A DNA stretch of 64,000 nucleotides from an uncultured Pirellulales bacterium (GTDB lineage Bacteria; Planctomycetota; Planctomycetia; Pirellulales; Thermoguttaceae). The stretch is from the NCBI GenBank assembly GCA_938015445.1, contig CALLPE010000018.1:62001-126000 (forward strand), read 5' to 3'. How positions within the stretch are numbered: the stretch's first letter is position 1; every line of letters begins with the position of its first letter. Made by a program: the position numbers and the translations under genes. The notes under the pieces were generated by a model, which saw nothing but the letters and a program-made list of their open reading frames with translations, had not been told where the DNA came from and did not search any database. Positions 19,103-26,679 of the stretch are shown one piece after another.

Positions 19103-20134
19103 ATGCTGGGCACCAGGGTTAATTTGTGCGTTTTTCGGGGATGGTCTTGGACATTCTGGGCAGTGGGGGTTTTAACCTTTGCAACCGCTGCCACCGCTGC
19201 CGAGGGCGTTACGCCGGCGCATCCGCGGGTGAACATGGCGATCTGCTACGAACTGGACCCCGCTTGGCCGCAACGCCCGGCGCACCTCCAGTGGCGCGAT
19301 ATGCCCGGCATCGCCGTCAGCGACGACGAGGTTTACCTATTTACCCGGGCCGATCCACCCATCCAAGTTTATGACCGTCAAGGGAAGTTCTTGCGCGCCT
19401 TTGGCGGTGGGCTGATCGGCTCGGCGCATTACATCCGGCTGGACCGGGAGGGCAACGTGTGGGTGGCCGACGTCAAAGACCACGTGGTCCTTCAGTTTAC
19501 GCCGCAGGGAAAGCTGCTGCGCACGTTGGGTACTCGCGGCGAGCCGGGTTGCGACGCCACCCACTTCGACAAACCTACCGATATGGCCGTTACGCCCGAC
19601 GGGCAAGTGTTCGTCACCGACGGCTACGGCAACAGCCGCATCGCGCATTTCGATAAGCACGGCAAGTTCGTCAAGCAGTGGGGTAAGCTGGGTACCGGCC
19701 CGGGCGAGTTCAGTTTACCCCACAGTATCGCCATCGATTCCCGAGGGCGGCTGTACGTCTGCGACCGCAACAACGCACGGGTGCAAGTTTTCGATCAAAA
19801 GGGAAAGCTGCTCGATCAGTGGCTCAACCTGTTGGTGCCCTGGGGAATTTGGATCACCAAGAACGATGAGATTTGGGTGTGCGGCTCCTCGCCCATGGCC
19901 TGGCGCGAAACCGACGAGCTGCTCTCCTGCCCTCCTAAAGATCAACTGCTCATGAAGTTCTCGCCGGCAGGCAAGCTGCTCCAGCTTTGGACGCTCCCCT
20001 ACGGCAAAGAGGGCGATACCCGACCGGGCGAAGTCAGTTGGATTCACACCGTGGCCGTGGATTCCCAAGGCTGCCTGTATGTCGGCGACATAAAAGGCCA
20101 AAAGGCCCAAAAGTTCGTACCGCTGCAAAAATAG
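19103..20134 (+). CDS. Exported NHL-repeat beta-propeller protein
   Basis: The start was placed at MLGTRVNLCVFRGWSW, with GGAAGGG about 10 nt upstream; its first 31 residues are a signal peptide ending TAATAAEG. The remaining 310 residues are a six-bladed NHL propeller, with blade motifs such as IQVYDRQGKFLRAFG, VLQFTPQGKLLRTLG, IAHFDKHGKFVKQWG, VQVFDQKGKLLDQW and LMKFSPAGKLLQLW. Similar folds occur in peptidylglycine lyases and in many planctomycete exported proteins of unknown ligand. It ends 5 bp before glpD, so the two are probably cotranscribed, but no functional link is evident. Confidence 0.85.
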   Translation: MLGTRVNLCVFRGWSWTFWAVGVLTFATAATAAEGVTPAHPRVNMAICYELDPAWPQRPAHLQWRDMPGIAVSDDEVYLFTRADPPIQVYDRQGKFLRAFGGGLIGSAHYIRLDREGNVWVADVKDHVVLQFTPQGKLLRTLGTRGEPGCDATHFDKPTDMAVTPDGQVFVTDGYGNSRIAHFDKHGKFVKQWGKLGTGPGEFSLPHSIAIDSRGRLYVCDRNNARVQVFDQKGKLLDQWLNLLVPWGIWITKNDEIWVCGSSPMAWRETDELLSCPPKDQLLMKFSPAGKLLQLWTLPYGKEGDTRPGEVSWIHTVAVDSQGCLYVGDIKGQKAQKFVPLQK

Positions 20135-20139
20135 CCGCG

Positions 20140-21594
20140 ATGGAACGATTCGATTGGCAGGGCTACCGGGCAACCCAGTACCAGCGGCTTACGGAGCGTC
20201 CGCTGGATGTACTGGTGGTCGGCGGGGGAATTGTCGGCGCCGGTGTGGCCCGCGATGCTGCCTTGCGCGGACTGCACGTCGGGCTAGTCGAACAGCACGA
20301 TGTGGCATTCGGAACCAGCAGCCGCAGCAGCCGATTGTTGCACGGCGGTCTGCGTTACCTGGCGCAAGGTCGGATCGGTTTGGTACGTCAGGCCAGCCGC
20401 GAAAAGCTGCTGCTACGCCGCATTGCACCGCATTTGGTCGAGCCGCTAGCCTTCGTCTTTCCCGCCTATCGTGGGGGTACATGGCCGCTGTGGCAACTCC
20501 GCCTAGGGGTGAAACTGTATGACTTGCTGTGCGGCGGGCAGAACTTCGGACGCTCGCAAGCCCTTAGCGCAACACAAGCGTTACAGCGCCTGCCGGGCTT
20601 GGCCGAACCGGGGTTGACCGGCGCCGTCCGCTACTACGACGCCCTGACCAGCGACGCCCGGCTGGTGATCGACACCTTGCGCTCTGCCGCTGGGTATGGC
20701 GCTATAATCTGCAATTACACGCGCCTGGAAGAGGCCCATCCCGGCGCCGCCGGTTGGCAGTGCTCAGTCCGCGACGTACTGGCTGACAAACTGTACCGTG
20801 TGCTGGCCCGCTCGGTCGTCAACGCCACTGGCCCCTGGGCACAATCGGTCCGCCCTTGTTCCTATCGATTGCGCTTGACCAAAGGCGTTCATTTGGTGAT
20901 CGGCCGTGAGCGCTTAGTGTTGTCCGACGCGGTGGTAATGACCGATGGACGCCGCATACTGTTTGCCATACCGTGGCTGGATCGGGTGCTGCTGGGCACG
21001 ACCGACACCGACTACCACGGCCCGCCCGAGATGGTCCGCACCGAACCGCAGGATGTCGCTTACGTGCTGGAAGTGGTCAACCGCTTCTTCCCGCAAGCCG
21101 GACTGACTTCTGGCGATGTGCTGAGCACGTGGGCGGGCCTGCGCGCGCTGGTGGGAGGCAGTTCAGGAGAGCCGTCCGACGTCAGTCGCGCACACCGCAT
21201 CGCCATGTCCGAGCCAGGCTGGATGAACATCCTCGGCGGAAAGCTTACCACCTACAGGCTAATCGCCCAGCAAGCCGTCGACGGCTTGGTACGCTACCTT
21301 GACCGCGGACACTTGCCCTGCCGCACGGCCCAACTTCCGCTGCTTGCTGACGGCCAGCCGCAATTCAGCGGCGTTGCGCCGCCGCCAGTCTCGCAGCAGG
21401 CCGTGACGCACTTCTGCCGCAATGAATGGGCGATACGGCTGGAAGACGTGATGATCCGTCGCAGCGGTTGGCGCTACAACCGGACGGATGCCGACAGCAT
21501 CGCTTGCCGCGTGGCCGACTGGATGGCCGAGCTGCTCGGCTGGGATGCGTCTGCCCGCGATGCCGAGCTGGCCCGCTATCAATCGCTGCCCTGA
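20140..21594 (+). CDS. glpD: FAD-dependent glycerol-3-phosphate dehydrogenase
   Basis: GlpD oxidises glycerol-3-phosphate to dihydroxyacetone phosphate at the membrane and passes electrons to quinone. The 484-residue protein has the FAD Rossmann motif VVGGGIVGAGVARDAALRG, then the family signature FGTSSRSSRLLHGGLRYL, and later ILFAIPWLDRVLLGTTDTDY, WAGLRALVG and NILGGKLTTYRLIA. The C-terminal helical domain (from about 420) is short but present. The start is 5 bp after the NHL gene stop. No glpF or glpK is in the window. Confidence 0.93.
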   Translation: MERFDWQGYRATQYQRLTERPLDVLVVGGGIVGAGVARDAALRGLHVGLVEQHDVAFGTSSRSSRLLHGGLRYLAQGRIGLVRQASREKLLLRRIAPHLVEPLAFVFPAYRGGTWPLWQLRLGVKLYDLLCGGQNFGRSQALSATQALQRLPGLAEPGLTGAVRYYDALTSDARLVIDTLRSAAGYGAIICNYTRLEEAHPGAAGWQCSVRDVLADKLYRVLARSVVNATGPWAQSVRPCSYRLRLTKGVHLVIGRERLVLSDAVVMTDGRRILFAIPWLDRVLLGTTDTDYHGPPEMVRTEPQDVAYVLEVVNRFFPQAGLTSGDVLSTWAGLRALVGGSSGEPSDVSRAHRIAMSEPGWMNILGGKLTTYRLIAQQAVDGLVRYLDRGHLPCRTAQLPLLADGQPQFSGVAPPPVSQQAVTHFCRNEWAIRLEDVMIRRSGWRYNRTDADSIACRVADWMAELLGWDASARDAELARYQSLP

Positions 21595-21750
21595 TCGCAG
21601 CCGGCGCCGCGCGCCTGTAGCGGCCACTGTTATCGCCGGGTTGGCCGGTGCGAGTACCGCTTGTAGATGTGCCTTCAGCGCAGGGCCAGTCATTTGTATT
21701 GCCAAACCGCCCGGCGGCCGAAGCGGCCAGCGCTCCAGCTACCCGATGGG

Positions 21751-22911
21751 CTACGCTGCGCGAAATCGGAAACCGCTGTGCGGAACGTTTATTCCGTAGC
21801 GGTGCATTTTCCGCGCCAGCATGCGCCGATCGATGCCCAAAGTCCTGGCTGCGGCAGTTTGGTTGTATCCTGCCTGGCGCAAAGTCGCCTCGATGAACTG
21901 CCGTTCGAATTCTGCCCAGGTCGGCCAATGTCCCTCGGACGCGGTGTTCGGTGCGCATTGGCTGGCGGTCGCGGCCAGCGGCGACTGGGGCCCGAGAAGT
22001 TGGGCCAACGGCGTCTGTGCGGCGCACGCCCGTTTCAGGCGCAAGCGGTGCGTAACATCCGCAATCTCGCCGGCCGTAGGGTGAAGCTGCGCCCGCAGCC
22101 CGAGGTCGCACCCGTCTTCCAACTCCAGCAGATTGCATATCGCCTGCTCGCTGATTTCGCCGCCATCGCAAAACACGAGGGCCCGCTCCACAACGTTACG
22201 CAATTGCCGCACGTTGCCCGGCCAGCGGCGTCTTTCCAACACCCGCAACGCCGCAGGCGAAATACGCTTGGCCGGTACGGGGTGTGTGCGAGCCAGTTCA
22301 TCGAGGAAGTAGCAACACAGCGGTTCCACGTCCTCCGGACGCTGGCACAGCGGAATGGTGCGCAGCTCGACTACTTTTAGCCGATAGTACAAGTCCGGTC
22401 GAAAGCGTCCTGCCGCCACTTCGGCCTCTAAGTCACGGCTGGTGGCGGCTATGATTCTGACGTTGACCGGTACTTCGTAGAAACCGCCCAACGGAGTGAC
22501 CGCCCGCTGCTCGATAACCCTCAGCAACTGCGCTTGCAATTCGCCAGGCAGTTCTCCAATTTCGTCGAAGAAGATATCGCTTCCGTGTGCGGCGCGGAAG
22601 AATCCCAAGGCGTCGCGCTCTGCGCCGGAAAAAGCTCCGCGGACGTGTCCAAAAAGCTGGCTGGCGAAAAGCGTGGGCGGAATCGCCGGGCAATCGACAG
22701 CCACCAGCGGTTTATGTGCCCGGCAGCTCTGCTCGTGCAGCAATCGAGCGATCAACTCCTTTCCGGTGCCAGTCGGTCCGCGGATCAGCACCGTAGAATC
22801 AGTCAACGCCGTGCGAGCAATAGCCTCGCGCATCTGGTGCGCCCAACGCGACCGTCCAACCAGAACCGACATGTTATACCTGCCGCTGGTTCCTAGGCCG
22901 AAACTGCCCAT
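21751..22911 (-). CDS. Sigma-54-dependent transcriptional activator without N-terminal sensor
   Basis: This 386-residue protein begins almost directly with the AAA+ domain of sigma-54 activators: Walker A GPTGTGKE at 45-52, the sigma-54 contact loop GAFSGA at 92-97 (usually GAFTGA), Walker B SDIFFDEIGELP at 111-122 and RRWPGNVRQLRNVVERAL. The C-terminus has a Fis-type helix-turn-helix, FERQFIEATLRQAGYNQTAA followed by RTLGIDRRMLARKM. There is no receiver, GAF or PAS domain, so activity may depend on expression level or a partner protein. An alternative start is MSVLVGRSRW at 22872. Target genes are not evident nearby. Confidence 0.92.
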   Translation of the reverse strand: MGSFGLGTSGRYNMSVLVGRSRWAHQMREAIARTALTDSTVLIRGPTGTGKELIARLLHEQSCRAHKPLVAVDCPAIPPTLFASQLFGHVRGAFSGAERDALGFFRAAHGSDIFFDEIGELPGELQAQLLRVIEQRAVTPLGGFYEVPVNVRIIAATSRDLEAEVAAGRFRPDLYYRLKVVELRTIPLCQRPEDVEPLCCYFLDELARTHPVPAKRISPAALRVLERRRWPGNVRQLRNVVERALVFCDGGEISEQAICNLLELEDGCDLGLRAQLHPTAGEIADVTHRLRLKRACAAQTPLAQLLGPQSPLAATASQCAPNTASEGHWPTWAEFERQFIEATLRQAGYNQTAAARTLGIDRRMLARKMHRYGINVPHSGFRFRAA

Positions 22912-23172
22912 GCAGAGAAAGCCGCCGAAATATGCACGATATGTAAGCTACAACTACGCGACGGTTTTCTGCCAAACTATCGCCCAACGCTATTTCGACA
23001 CACTTCGACGGGCACCTCCTTGCTGACGCTTTCTATGGGTAAGCCTAACCATCCTGGCGCGGGTAGCGCTTAACCAGCTTAACAATTCGTTCACCGGCGA
23101 CACCAAAGGGCTTGAAACGGCTGGCCGATGCCGGTGCAATAGCTTGAAGGCGAAGCTTCAGTCGACACTAAA

Positions 23173-23259
23173 AGCCTGTAACAAAACCACGTTTATTGAC
23201 ATCCTATACCCACTAGAGGGCTAGTAAAACCTTTCGACGGTTTCATTGCGTTACAGGCT
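23173..23259. other. 10-bp inverted repeat with 67-bp AT-rich interior
   Basis: AGCCTGTAAC at 23173-23182 is the exact reverse complement of GTTACAGGCT at 23250-23259. The interior contains a smaller AAACC/GGTTT pair around TTTCGAC. The arms could close a structured transcript leader or be the remnant ends of a small element; no target-site duplication is evident. Confidence 0.5.
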
Positions 23260-23532
23260 CTAATTGCGTTTCTACTGCTTCCGTGAAACAACAGCAATTA
23301 TTATTTTCAATTTTGTGTAAAATCAACCAGCCGAAAACCATGCCACAACTTATGGAGCATTACACCACCATTGTGGGGTTATCACCAGCTCGGCTGGCAG
23401 CGCGCTGTAGTTCCGCTGGGCACGCCGCCACGTGTCGCGACGCGCAAGTACCAGAAGGCTGGCTTGCGGTAAGATGAGCAGTCCGGTCGGCGCCGGGCCG
23501 AAGTCGGCCGGCTGGTTTGTTGTATCAACGGC

Positions 23533-23561
23533 TTGTTGTGCTTACCAGCGCGTCCTAGAAT
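23533..23561 (+). promoter_or_regulatory. Candidate sigma-70-type promoter for thioredoxin-TPR gene
   Basis: TTGTTG (23533-23538) and TAGAAT (23556-23561) are separated by exactly 17 bp, about 58 bp upstream of the gene start. Both boxes differ from consensus, so this is a plausible match only. Confidence 0.4.
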
Positions 23562-23618
23562 TGCTGTCAAGTGGCGCTGCCAAGACCGCGTTTCCCTCCT
23601 GATTGCGTAGGAGCACTT

Positions 23619-25064
23619 ATGTTCAAGCCAAATATTTTCGCGTTGGGTCGCTGTGTGTCGATGTTGTTGCTGGTCTGCGCGACGGCACTGCCTGTCGGCG
23701 CGGCAGAAAGCATTTGGACTAGTGATTTCGAGGCCGCCAAGGCAAAGGCCAAGGCCGACAAGAAGTTGTTGCTGGTCGATTTTACCGGCTCCGACTGGTG
23801 CGGTTGGTGCATACGGCTTCGGAACGAAGTGTTCGAGAAAGAGGAGTTCATCAAGAATGCCCCAAAGCAATTCGTGCTGGTAGAGCTGGATTTTCCGCGT
23901 CAAAAAGAGCTTCCCGAAAAACTCAAACTGCAAAACGAGAAGTTGGCCCGACAGTACAAAGTGCGCGGATTTCCCACGGTGTTGGTGCTCGACCCCGAAG
24001 GGGACGTGATCGCCCGAACCGGTTATCGGCCCGGCGGCGCTGAAGAGTATCTGAACCACCTGGCCGAGTTCGTCAAGGTATTCGAGGGTATCGCCCCGTT
24101 GAAGGCTGAGCTTGAGAAAGCGCAAGGCTTAGCCCGGGCCAAGATACTCGACCAGCTCATCGACTCTTATGAGAAGCTCGAGAAGGAGATCGATAAGCTT
24201 GACGAGTGGACCAAAGAGATCATCGCTTTGGATGCCAACAACGAAGCCGGGCTGAAGTCGAAGTACGAGTTCCGCTCCCTGATGGCCGAGGCAGCCGAAC
24301 TGAAGGGAAAACAAAAGTTCGAAGAGGCGCGCAAATTGCTCGACAAAGCCATCGCTACGCCCGGCATCACCGCTCAACAAAAGCAAGACGCCTATTTCGC
24401 CTTGGGAGAATGCTTCTTCTTTGTGAAGGATTTTTCCGGCGTGGTCGATTCGCTCAACAAGGCCATCCAGGCCGCTCCGCAAAGCGACAAAGTCGCCAGT
24501 CTGAAACGCATGGTGGAGCGTTTCGCCGAATTGGCCGACGCCCAACAGGCAGTGGCTAAACTGAAGTCGCAACTGGACGGGGCAAAGGGGTTAGAGCGGG
24601 CCAAACTGCTCGACCAGTTAATCGAGACCAGCGGCAAACTGGGCGGCATTACCGGAGAAGACAACGGCGAACAAGCCGACAAGTGGGCCAAGGAGATCGT
24701 CGAACTGGACACCGAGAACAAGGCCGGGCTGAAGACCAAGTATGAGTTCAAGGTGTTGATGAGCGAGGCCGGCGGCGCGCTGCGGGCCGATAAAGTGGAG
24801 CAAGCGCTGAAGTCGATCGAAAAAGCACTGGCTATCCAGGGGCTGAAGCCCGAACAAATCCAGGAAGCAAACGTCGCTTTGGCCATTTGTTACCTATCTC
24901 AGCAGGAATACCAAAAGGCCCTCGACGCCTGCAAGAAGGCGCTCGAAGCTCTGCCTGAAGGCCAGAACGTTCCGCTGATAAACGCCATCATGCGCCAAGC
25001 CGAGAGCCAACTGGGGGAGAAAAAAGGCAAAAGCAAGCTGATCCTCCCGCCGGGAAAGCAGTAG
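23619..25064 (+). CDS. Exported thioredoxin-fold protein with duplicated TPR-like helical region
   Basis: TAGGAG 7 nt upstream sets the start at MFKPNIFALG. Residues 1-28 are a signal peptide. A thioredoxin-like domain (about 30-150) has the redox pair C61-G-W-C64 in DFTGSDWCGWC and the cis-Pro loop RGFPTVLVLD. The rest is helical and internally duplicated: LEKAQGLARAKILDQLIDS near 165 recurs as LDGAKGLERAKLLDQLIET near 325, each followed by an IALDANNEAGLKSKYEF-type segment and TPR-like helices (YQKALDACKKALEALP). It is probably a periplasmic or cell-surface thiol protein; its partners are unknown. The stop codon seeds a 19-bp repeat. Confidence 0.85.
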   Translation: MFKPNIFALGRCVSMLLLVCATALPVGAAESIWTSDFEAAKAKAKADKKLLLVDFTGSDWCGWCIRLRNEVFEKEEFIKNAPKQFVLVELDFPRQKELPEKLKLQNEKLARQYKVRGFPTVLVLDPEGDVIARTGYRPGGAEEYLNHLAEFVKVFEGIAPLKAELEKAQGLARAKILDQLIDSYEKLEKEIDKLDEWTKEIIALDANNEAGLKSKYEFRSLMAEAAELKGKQKFEEARKLLDKAIATPGITAQQKQDAYFALGECFFFVKDFSGVVDSLNKAIQAAPQSDKVASLKRMVERFAELADAQQAVAKLKSQLDGAKGLERAKLLDQLIETSGKLGGITGEDNGEQADKWAKEIVELDTENKAGLKTKYEFKVLMSEAGGALRADKVEQALKSIEKALAIQGLKPEQIQEANVALAICYLSQQEYQKALDACKKALEALPEGQNVPLINAIMRQAESQLGEKKGKSKLILPPGKQ

Positions 25065-25118
25065 ACTTGCCGTCCGTCGATGGTCTTGCTAGCGGCCGAT
25101 GGTCTTGCTGGCGGCCGA
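25062..25118 (+). repeat. 19-bp tandem repeat (3 units) starting at a stop codon
   Basis: The TAG of the thioredoxin-TPR gene opens unit 1, TAGACTTGCCGTCCGTCGA (25062-25080), followed directly by TGGTCTTGCTAGCGGCCGA (25081-25099) and TGGTCTTGCTGGCGGCCGA (25100-25118). Units 2 and 3 differ at one base; unit 1 is more diverged. Confidence 0.85.
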
Positions 25119-25402
25119 TACAACCGCCCGTGGCAGCCGTTCCCGGCGCCCTATGCCGCAGCGCGAAGAATCTGCTCCGAACAATCTGCTTCGACGCGGG
25201 CGGCTGGCCGGGCCGCTAGCTGTGATTGTTCTGGCGCAATCGGGTGCGTTCGGCCTAGCCGGTACGCAACGTCCGGTCGAACAGATGCGTAAGGTAAAGC
25301 ACACCACTTGGTAGCATATTGGTAGCATACGGTTGGCGTGCCCCAATGGTACATCGAGGCAACGCAGACTTGTTCGCAGATACTACAAAACTGCATCGCC
25401 GC

Positions 25403-26539
25403 ATGATTCTTGCCTGCACGGTGGCCGTGTGCTTCGCGCTGGCCGCCCACGGCGCGGAGCTTGTCGAACGGTTTGCCCAGTTGGATCGCAACGGCGACGG
25501 CAAGCTAAGCCGGGAGGAAGCGAAAGCCATGCTGCTGCTGGCCAGGATGTTCGACTCGGCCGACGCCGACGGCGATGGACTGCTGTCGGCCGACGAGATA
25601 CGCAACGGGCTTCGCAACCGGTACGGAGGCGCTCTGGTGGCCGATGCTCCGCTTCCGGCGCCGCCTGCCGGGGTCGAGCAGAAAGTCCACACGCTGACGA
25701 TCGACGGGCGGGAGCGACGCTTCATCGTGCAATCGCCCAAAAACCCCAAGGGCAAGCTGCCCGTGGTGTTCGTGTTCCACGGCGGCGGCGGACGCGGCGA
25801 GAACATGCTGACGAAGGCCAACTTCGGGCCGTTGGCCGCCCGCGAAAACTTTATCGCCGTGTATCCCAGCGCGTGGAAGAACCACTGGAACGACGGCCGC
25901 AAAGCCCTTTGGATAGCCTCCCAAAAGGAAGGCGTGGACGACGTGGGGTTCGTTCGCGCAATCGTGGACGATCTATCCAAGAGCCACCCGATCGACCGCT
26001 CGCGCATCTACGCTACCGGAGGTTCCAATGGCGGGATTTTTTGCCACTATCTGGCCGCCAAAGCAGCCGACCTTTTCGCTGCCGTCGCCCCGGTCATCGG
26101 CGGACTGGCTGCGCCGGTGGCCGACAGCTTCAAACCGAGCCATCCCATTTCGCTGCTTGTTATCCAAGGCGATGACGACCCGCTGGTCCCCATCGGCGGC
26201 GGCCCGATCGCCGGTAGCGAAGGTCGGGGGCGAATAATTTCCACCGAAGAGATGCTGAAACTCTATATCAAGCACAACCACATCAGTGGCCAACCGACCG
26301 AAGAGCTATTGCCCGATGTCGATCCGGATGACGGCTGCCGCACCACCGTTCGCCGCTATCCGCCAGGACAGGCCGGCGTGAAAGTGGAATACTGGCTGAT
26401 CCGCGGCGGCGGCCACACTCTGCCCGGTAAAGAAACCGGAAAGGTACAGCTTGCTGAAGGATTCGTGGGAAAGACGTGCCACGATTTCGATTTCCGCGAG
26501 GTCGTGTGGAACTTCTTCAAGTCCTGTCCGCCACGATAA
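25403..26539 (+). CDS. Exported esterase with N-terminal EF-hand pair (LpqC/PHB depolymerase-like)
   Basis: The protein joins two calcium-binding EF-hands to an alpha/beta-hydrolase. From the chosen Met, residues 1-18 are a hydrophobic signal segment. The EF loops are D28-E39 (DRNGDGKLSREE) and D54-E65 (DADGDGLLSADE). The esterase has HGGGG near the oxyanion hole, nucleophile motif GGSNGG and a final GGGHTLPG that probably supplies His. The family includes poly(3-hydroxybutyrate) depolymerases and feruloyl esterases. The start is uncertain: the frame is open to 25319, no start has a good ribosome site, and the basic LHRR just before the chosen Met would suit a signal n-region. Calcium may stabilise or regulate the enzyme (inference). 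Confidence 0.82.
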   Translation: MILACTVAVCFALAAHGAELVERFAQLDRNGDGKLSREEAKAMLLLARMFDSADADGDGLLSADEIRNGLRNRYGGALVADAPLPAPPAGVEQKVHTLTIDGRERRFIVQSPKNPKGKLPVVFVFHGGGGRGENMLTKANFGPLAARENFIAVYPSAWKNHWNDGRKALWIASQKEGVDDVGFVRAIVDDLSKSHPIDRSRIYATGGSNGGIFCHYLAAKAADLFAAVAPVIGGLAAPVADSFKPSHPISLLVIQGDDDPLVPIGGGPIAGSEGRGRIISTEEMLKLYIKHNHISGQPTEELLPDVDPDDGCRTTVRRYPPGQAGVKVEYWLIRGGGHTLPGKETGKVQLAEGFVGKTCHDFDFREVVWNFFKSCPPR

Positions 26540-26679
26540 AATACAATGATGAATACGTTTTATTAAGCGGCACGTTCAGCACTGTGGCGCTGAGTTGCAC
26601 AAAACACACTTGGCAGATAGCGCCGGCGTGCGGTAACCATCGGACTGCGTAAAGCTCGAACCTGGTAAAGGAGGACGTA

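Larger units (their letters stand above)
22912..23618. other. Divergent spacer between sigma-54 activator and thioredoxin-TPR gene
   Basis: These 707 bp contain no supported gene. The middle (about 23180-23345) is clearly more AT-rich than its surroundings and holds a 10-bp perfect inverted repeat, listed separately. A candidate promoter for the thioredoxin-TPR gene lies near the right end. Confidence 0.5.
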
